From an uncultured Clostridium sp. (lineage in GTDB: Bacteria > Bacillota > Clostridia > Lachnospirales > Lachnospiraceae), in the NCBI GenBank assembly GCA_947178445.1, contig CAMWYJ010000009.1:1-64000 (forward strand): a stretch of DNA of 64,000 nucleotides, given 5' to 3'. The translations under genes were made by a program, and so were the position numbers. The notes under the pieces were generated by a model. It did not search any database. It was not told the origin of the DNA and saw nothing but the letters and a program-made list of their open reading frames with translations. This document shows positions 61,894-64,000 of the stretch, piece after piece. Numbering within the stretch: position 1 is the stretch's first letter; each line of letters begins with the position of its first letter.

Positions 61894-63087
61894 ATGCCAA
61901 ACGACAGTAATTTATTATCAACTATTCCAGTAGGGCCATTAGGCATCATAGCCTTAGAAAGCTGTACCTCTTTAGGGAACCGTGTAGATTCCTATCTTTC
62001 AAAATGGAGAGTCGCACGTAACAATGCAGAAAAATCAACAATTGCATTTAACGGATACGAAAAAGACTCTTATCTTGTCAAGTCTTTATGCCCGCGTTTT
62101 GGTTCTGGCGAAGCAAAGGGCGAGTTACAGGAATCCGTACGTGGAAAGGATCTCTATATCTTAGTGGATGTGACAAATTATAGTATTGAATACACTGTAT
62201 GTGGCAGAAAATCCCCAATGTCTCCGGATGACCACTATTCAGATGTGAAACGTATCATTGCTGCCTGTGGTGGCAAAGCCCGTAAAATCACAGTTATTAT
62301 GCCGTTCCTTTATGAAGGCCGCCAGCACAAGAGAAGCGGCAGGGAATCACTCGACTGTGCTCTGGCCCTGCAGGAGTTAGTAGATTGGGGCGTTGATAAT
62401 ATCATTACCTTCGATGCACATGATCCGCGGGTACAGAATGCTATTCCTCTTCACGGATTTGAAAATATTCGTCCTACCTATCAGTTTCTGAAAACATTAC
62501 TTTTATCAGAACACGATTTAGAATTAGACAGTGATCATTTAATGGTAATCAGCCCGGATGAGGGAGCGATGAACCGTGCAATTTACTTCGCAAATATCCT
62601 AGGCGTAGATGTAGGAATGTTCTATAAACGCCGCGATTATTCCACGGTAGTAAATGGCCGTAACCCAATAGTTGCCCATGAATTCCTTGGTGACTCTGTA
62701 GATGGCAAGGATGTAATCATCATTGATGATATGATTTCTTCCGGTGAAAGTATGATCGATGTGGCAAAACAGCTTAAGAAACGAAATGCACGGCGTGTAT
62801 ATTGTATCTCAACCTTCGGTCTCTTCACCAATGGTTTAAATGTATTTGATAACGCAAACAAAGAGGGTATTATTGAAAAGGTGATTACAACGAATCTGAC
62901 TTATCAGACACCGGATCTTCTTTCCCGTGACTGGTATATCAGCGCTGATATGAGCAAGTATATTGCTTTACTGATTGACCACTTGAATCATGATGCCTCC
63001 ATCTCAGATATACTCGATCCGACCGATCGGATTCAGGACCGGATTAATGAATACCGTCAAAAGCATACCATACGTGAGAATTTTTAA
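61894..63087 (+). CDS. prs: Ribose-phosphate pyrophosphokinase
   Basis: 397 residues from the ATG at 61894 (GGAGG nine bases upstream); the GTG at 61867 is an extension. Longer than the 310-320 residues usual for bacterial Prs, with an extra N-terminal segment of about 70 residues. The catalytic parts are intact: TVIMPFLYEGRQHKRSGRES, ITFDAHDPRVQ, and the PRPP loop VIIIDDMISSGESMIDVAKQL. Makes PRPP for nucleotide, His and Trp synthesis. Follows dnaC by 27 bp and is closed by a strong terminator, so replication and nucleotide precursor genes share a transcript. Confidence 0.94.
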   Translation: MPNDSNLLSTIPVGPLGIIALESCTSLGNRVDSYLSKWRVARNNAEKSTIAFNGYEKDSYLVKSLCPRFGSGEAKGELQESVRGKDLYILVDVTNYSIEYTVCGRKSPMSPDDHYSDVKRIIAACGGKARKITVIMPFLYEGRQHKRSGRESLDCALALQELVDWGVDNIITFDAHDPRVQNAIPLHGFENIRPTYQFLKTLLLSEHDLELDSDHLMVISPDEGAMNRAIYFANILGVDVGMFYKRRDYSTVVNGRNPIVAHEFLGDSVDGKDVIIIDDMISSGESMIDVAKQLKKRNARRVYCISTFGLFTNGLNVFDNANKEGIIEKVITTNLTYQTPDLLSRDWYISADMSKYIALLIDHLNHDASISDILDPTDRIQDRINEYRQKHTIRENF

Positions 63088-63094
63088 TCTATAT

Positions 63095-63144
63095 AAGGAG
63101 CCTGTTACACAAATATCAAGTTTGTGTGACAGGCTCCTTTTCTT
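63095..63144 (+). terminator. Strong bidirectional intrinsic terminator
   Basis: AAGGAGCCTGT-ACACAAA pairs with TTTGTGT-ACAGGCTCCTT (63095-63138 region, with small bulges), followed by TTTTCTTATTT on the plus strand. It can also serve the minus strand. Confidence 0.85.
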
Positions 63145-63159
63145 ATTTCATATAATATA

Positions 63160-63209
63160 GGTAATTGCACCCCGTACTTAGCGAGCTACGAGCGACAAGC
63201 AGCGCAAGC
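63160..63209. repeat. Palindromic repeat fragment, copy C
   Basis: GGTAATTGCACCCCGTACTT then CTACGAGCGACAAGCAGCGC (from 63185) shares the end and the hairpin core with copies A and B but lacks the rest. It lies immediately 3' of the penicillin-binding protein gene. Confidence 0.6.
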
Positions 63210-63216
63210 ATCTGCT

Positions 63217-64000
63217 TTATCCATCTGTTGAGGAATCCTGCGTTGTTGGCGCTTCTGTTGTCGGTGCCTGCGTTGTCGGTGCCTCTGTTGTCGGTGCCTC
63301 TGTTGTCGGCGTCTCCGTTATTACCGGCAGCTGTGTAGTTGTCTCTGTTGTCCGAGGAGTTTGTGTCGTTTTTTCCGTTTTCTTCTTTTTCTTCTTCTTT
63401 CCCTTATCATCGTCTTCCGTCTCGGAGCTGGAACGGGTATCCTTCCAATCCTTTGTAGAACGAACCCACTCATAGTCAGGGAATTTAATATCCTTAAGAC
63501 CTTCATGTATCTCCGCCATAAAATCATGCCAGATTCTTCCAGGGTACGTGGACCCCCATAATCCTCTGGTTGACTGCGGTGTATCATATCCTACCCATAC
63601 GCTGGTTGTATAATACGGTGTAAATGCGCAAAACCATCCATCTGTATTGTTATCTGTCGTACCGGTTTTACCTGCGCAGGACATACCGGAAAGGCCTAAA
63701 CCACTTGCGGTACCTCCCTGAAATACACCTTGCAGCATAGATGTCATCATGCGGCATGCATTCATTTCATAAACCTCTTTGGATTTAACCTTGTCCTCCA
63801 CGATTGCATTTCCCTGTGAATCCGTAATTGACACAATACAGGTCGGTTTCCGGTACTCGCCATCATTCTCAATAGTAGCATAACCGGATGCCATCTCGAC
63901 AGTGGTTGCACCATAAGTCAGACCACCTAAACAGGCTGCCATATTCTGACGGTCCTCAATCGTTAAGTAATTAAAATTCATATTTAACAAATAACCAACA
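63217..64000 (-). CDS. Class A penicillin-binding protein (transpeptidase C-terminal part), truncated by window edge
   Basis: At least 260 C-terminal residues; the frame continues past 64000, so the start is outside the window. The KTG motif is SCAGKTGTTDNNTDGWFCAFTPYY, and ALGG-type LTYGATTVEMASGYATIENDG is typical of PBP1A-like transpeptidases. After the domain comes a basic segment (KGKKKKKKK), then Thr/Pro repeats of TTEAP/TTQAP up to the stop, encoded by 12- or 15-bp tandem units. Crosslinks peptidoglycan. The repeat tail may extend through the wall. Confidence 0.92.
   Translation of the reverse strand, partial: VGYLLNMNFNYLTIEDRQNMAACLGGLTYGATTVEMASGYATIENDGEYRKPTCIVSITDSQGNAIVEDKVKSKEVYEMNACRMMTSMLQGVFQGGTASGLGLSGMSCAGKTGTTDNNTDGWFCAFTPYYTTSVWVGYDTPQSTRGLWGSTYPGRIWHDFMAEIHEGLKDIKFPDYEWVRSTKDWKDTRSSSETEDDDKGKKKKKKKTEKTTQTPRTTETTTQLPVITETPTTEAPTTEAPTTQAPTTEAPTTQDSSTDG

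Noticed and set aside
63221..63330. CRISPR-like array
   Set aside because: The repeats are direct 12-15 bp codon repeats inside a protein tail, with no unique spacers.

Overview
The window looks like a chromosomal segment of a low-GC, Gram-positive anaerobe of the class Clostridia, most likely family Lachnospiraceae. Reasons: indolepyruvate:ferredoxin oxidoreductase (iorAB), meso-diaminopimelate dehydrogenase, a DnaD/DnaC-type replication pair, a T-box leader for threonyl-tRNA synthetase, ECF-type vitamin transport, AGGAGG ribosome sites, and the DUF5716/DUF5717 pair and HNH-repeat protein I associate with this family. The placement is inference; there is no rRNA gene and I found no tRNA gene.

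Layout. 0-5 kb: tandem and inverted repeats, then the DUF5716/DUF5717 pair (minus). 5-12 kb (plus): a HisC-like aminotransferase, a secreted GH25 lysozyme, a Thr T-box controlling a small membrane protein and thrS, and a DUF975 membrane protein. 12-20.5 kb: a minus-strand transport operon (two sugar-ABC-type permeases, a HlyD-like adaptor, a MacB-like membrane protein, a propeller/solute-binding lipoprotein) divergent from an OmpR-type two-component system; an array of TCTA repeats on 11-bp helical phase lies between them. 20.7-23.1 kb: iorAB. 23-28.5 kb: an asnB gene broken by an internal deletion, small surface and DNA-related genes, a group II intron remnant, and an AT-rich MazG/HhH pair. 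28.5-39 kb: an HD hydrolase, dinB and a NUDIX gene, and a long minus-strand operon encoding intrinsic-factor/transcobalamin-like secreted proteins and an ECF transporter behind a cobalamin riboswitch. 39-47 kb (minus): a nucleotidyltransferase, ddh, and a sigma/anti-sigma/transglutaminase-lipoprotein group with further secreted proteins. 47-53.4 kb: an accessory patch with gene remnants, small membrane proteins of unknown function and a palindromic repeat. 53.5-56 kb: rpmG-secE-nusG-rplK-rplA (minus). 56-64 kb: a GH13 amylase-type enzyme, murC, a dnaD-like/dnaC/prs cluster preceded by DnaA-box-like repeats, and the C-terminal part of a class A penicillin-binding protein running off the window.

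Two systems stand out. The first (30.9-39.0 kb) appears to be a bacterial version of the intrinsic factor/transcobalamin idea: an alpha/alpha-barrel protein and two DUF4430-domain proteins feeding an ECF importer whose two ATPases and S component are fused in one chain, all under a cobalamin riboswitch with its own attenuator. The second (12.3-20.5 kb) mixes sugar-importer permeases with MacB/HlyD-type export parts, encodes no ATPase, and is flanked by a dedicated two-component system and a well-ordered candidate operator.

A family of palindromic repeats (38.6, 51.4 and a fragment at 63.2 kb) punctuates the window. One copy sits between the riboswitch and its operon.
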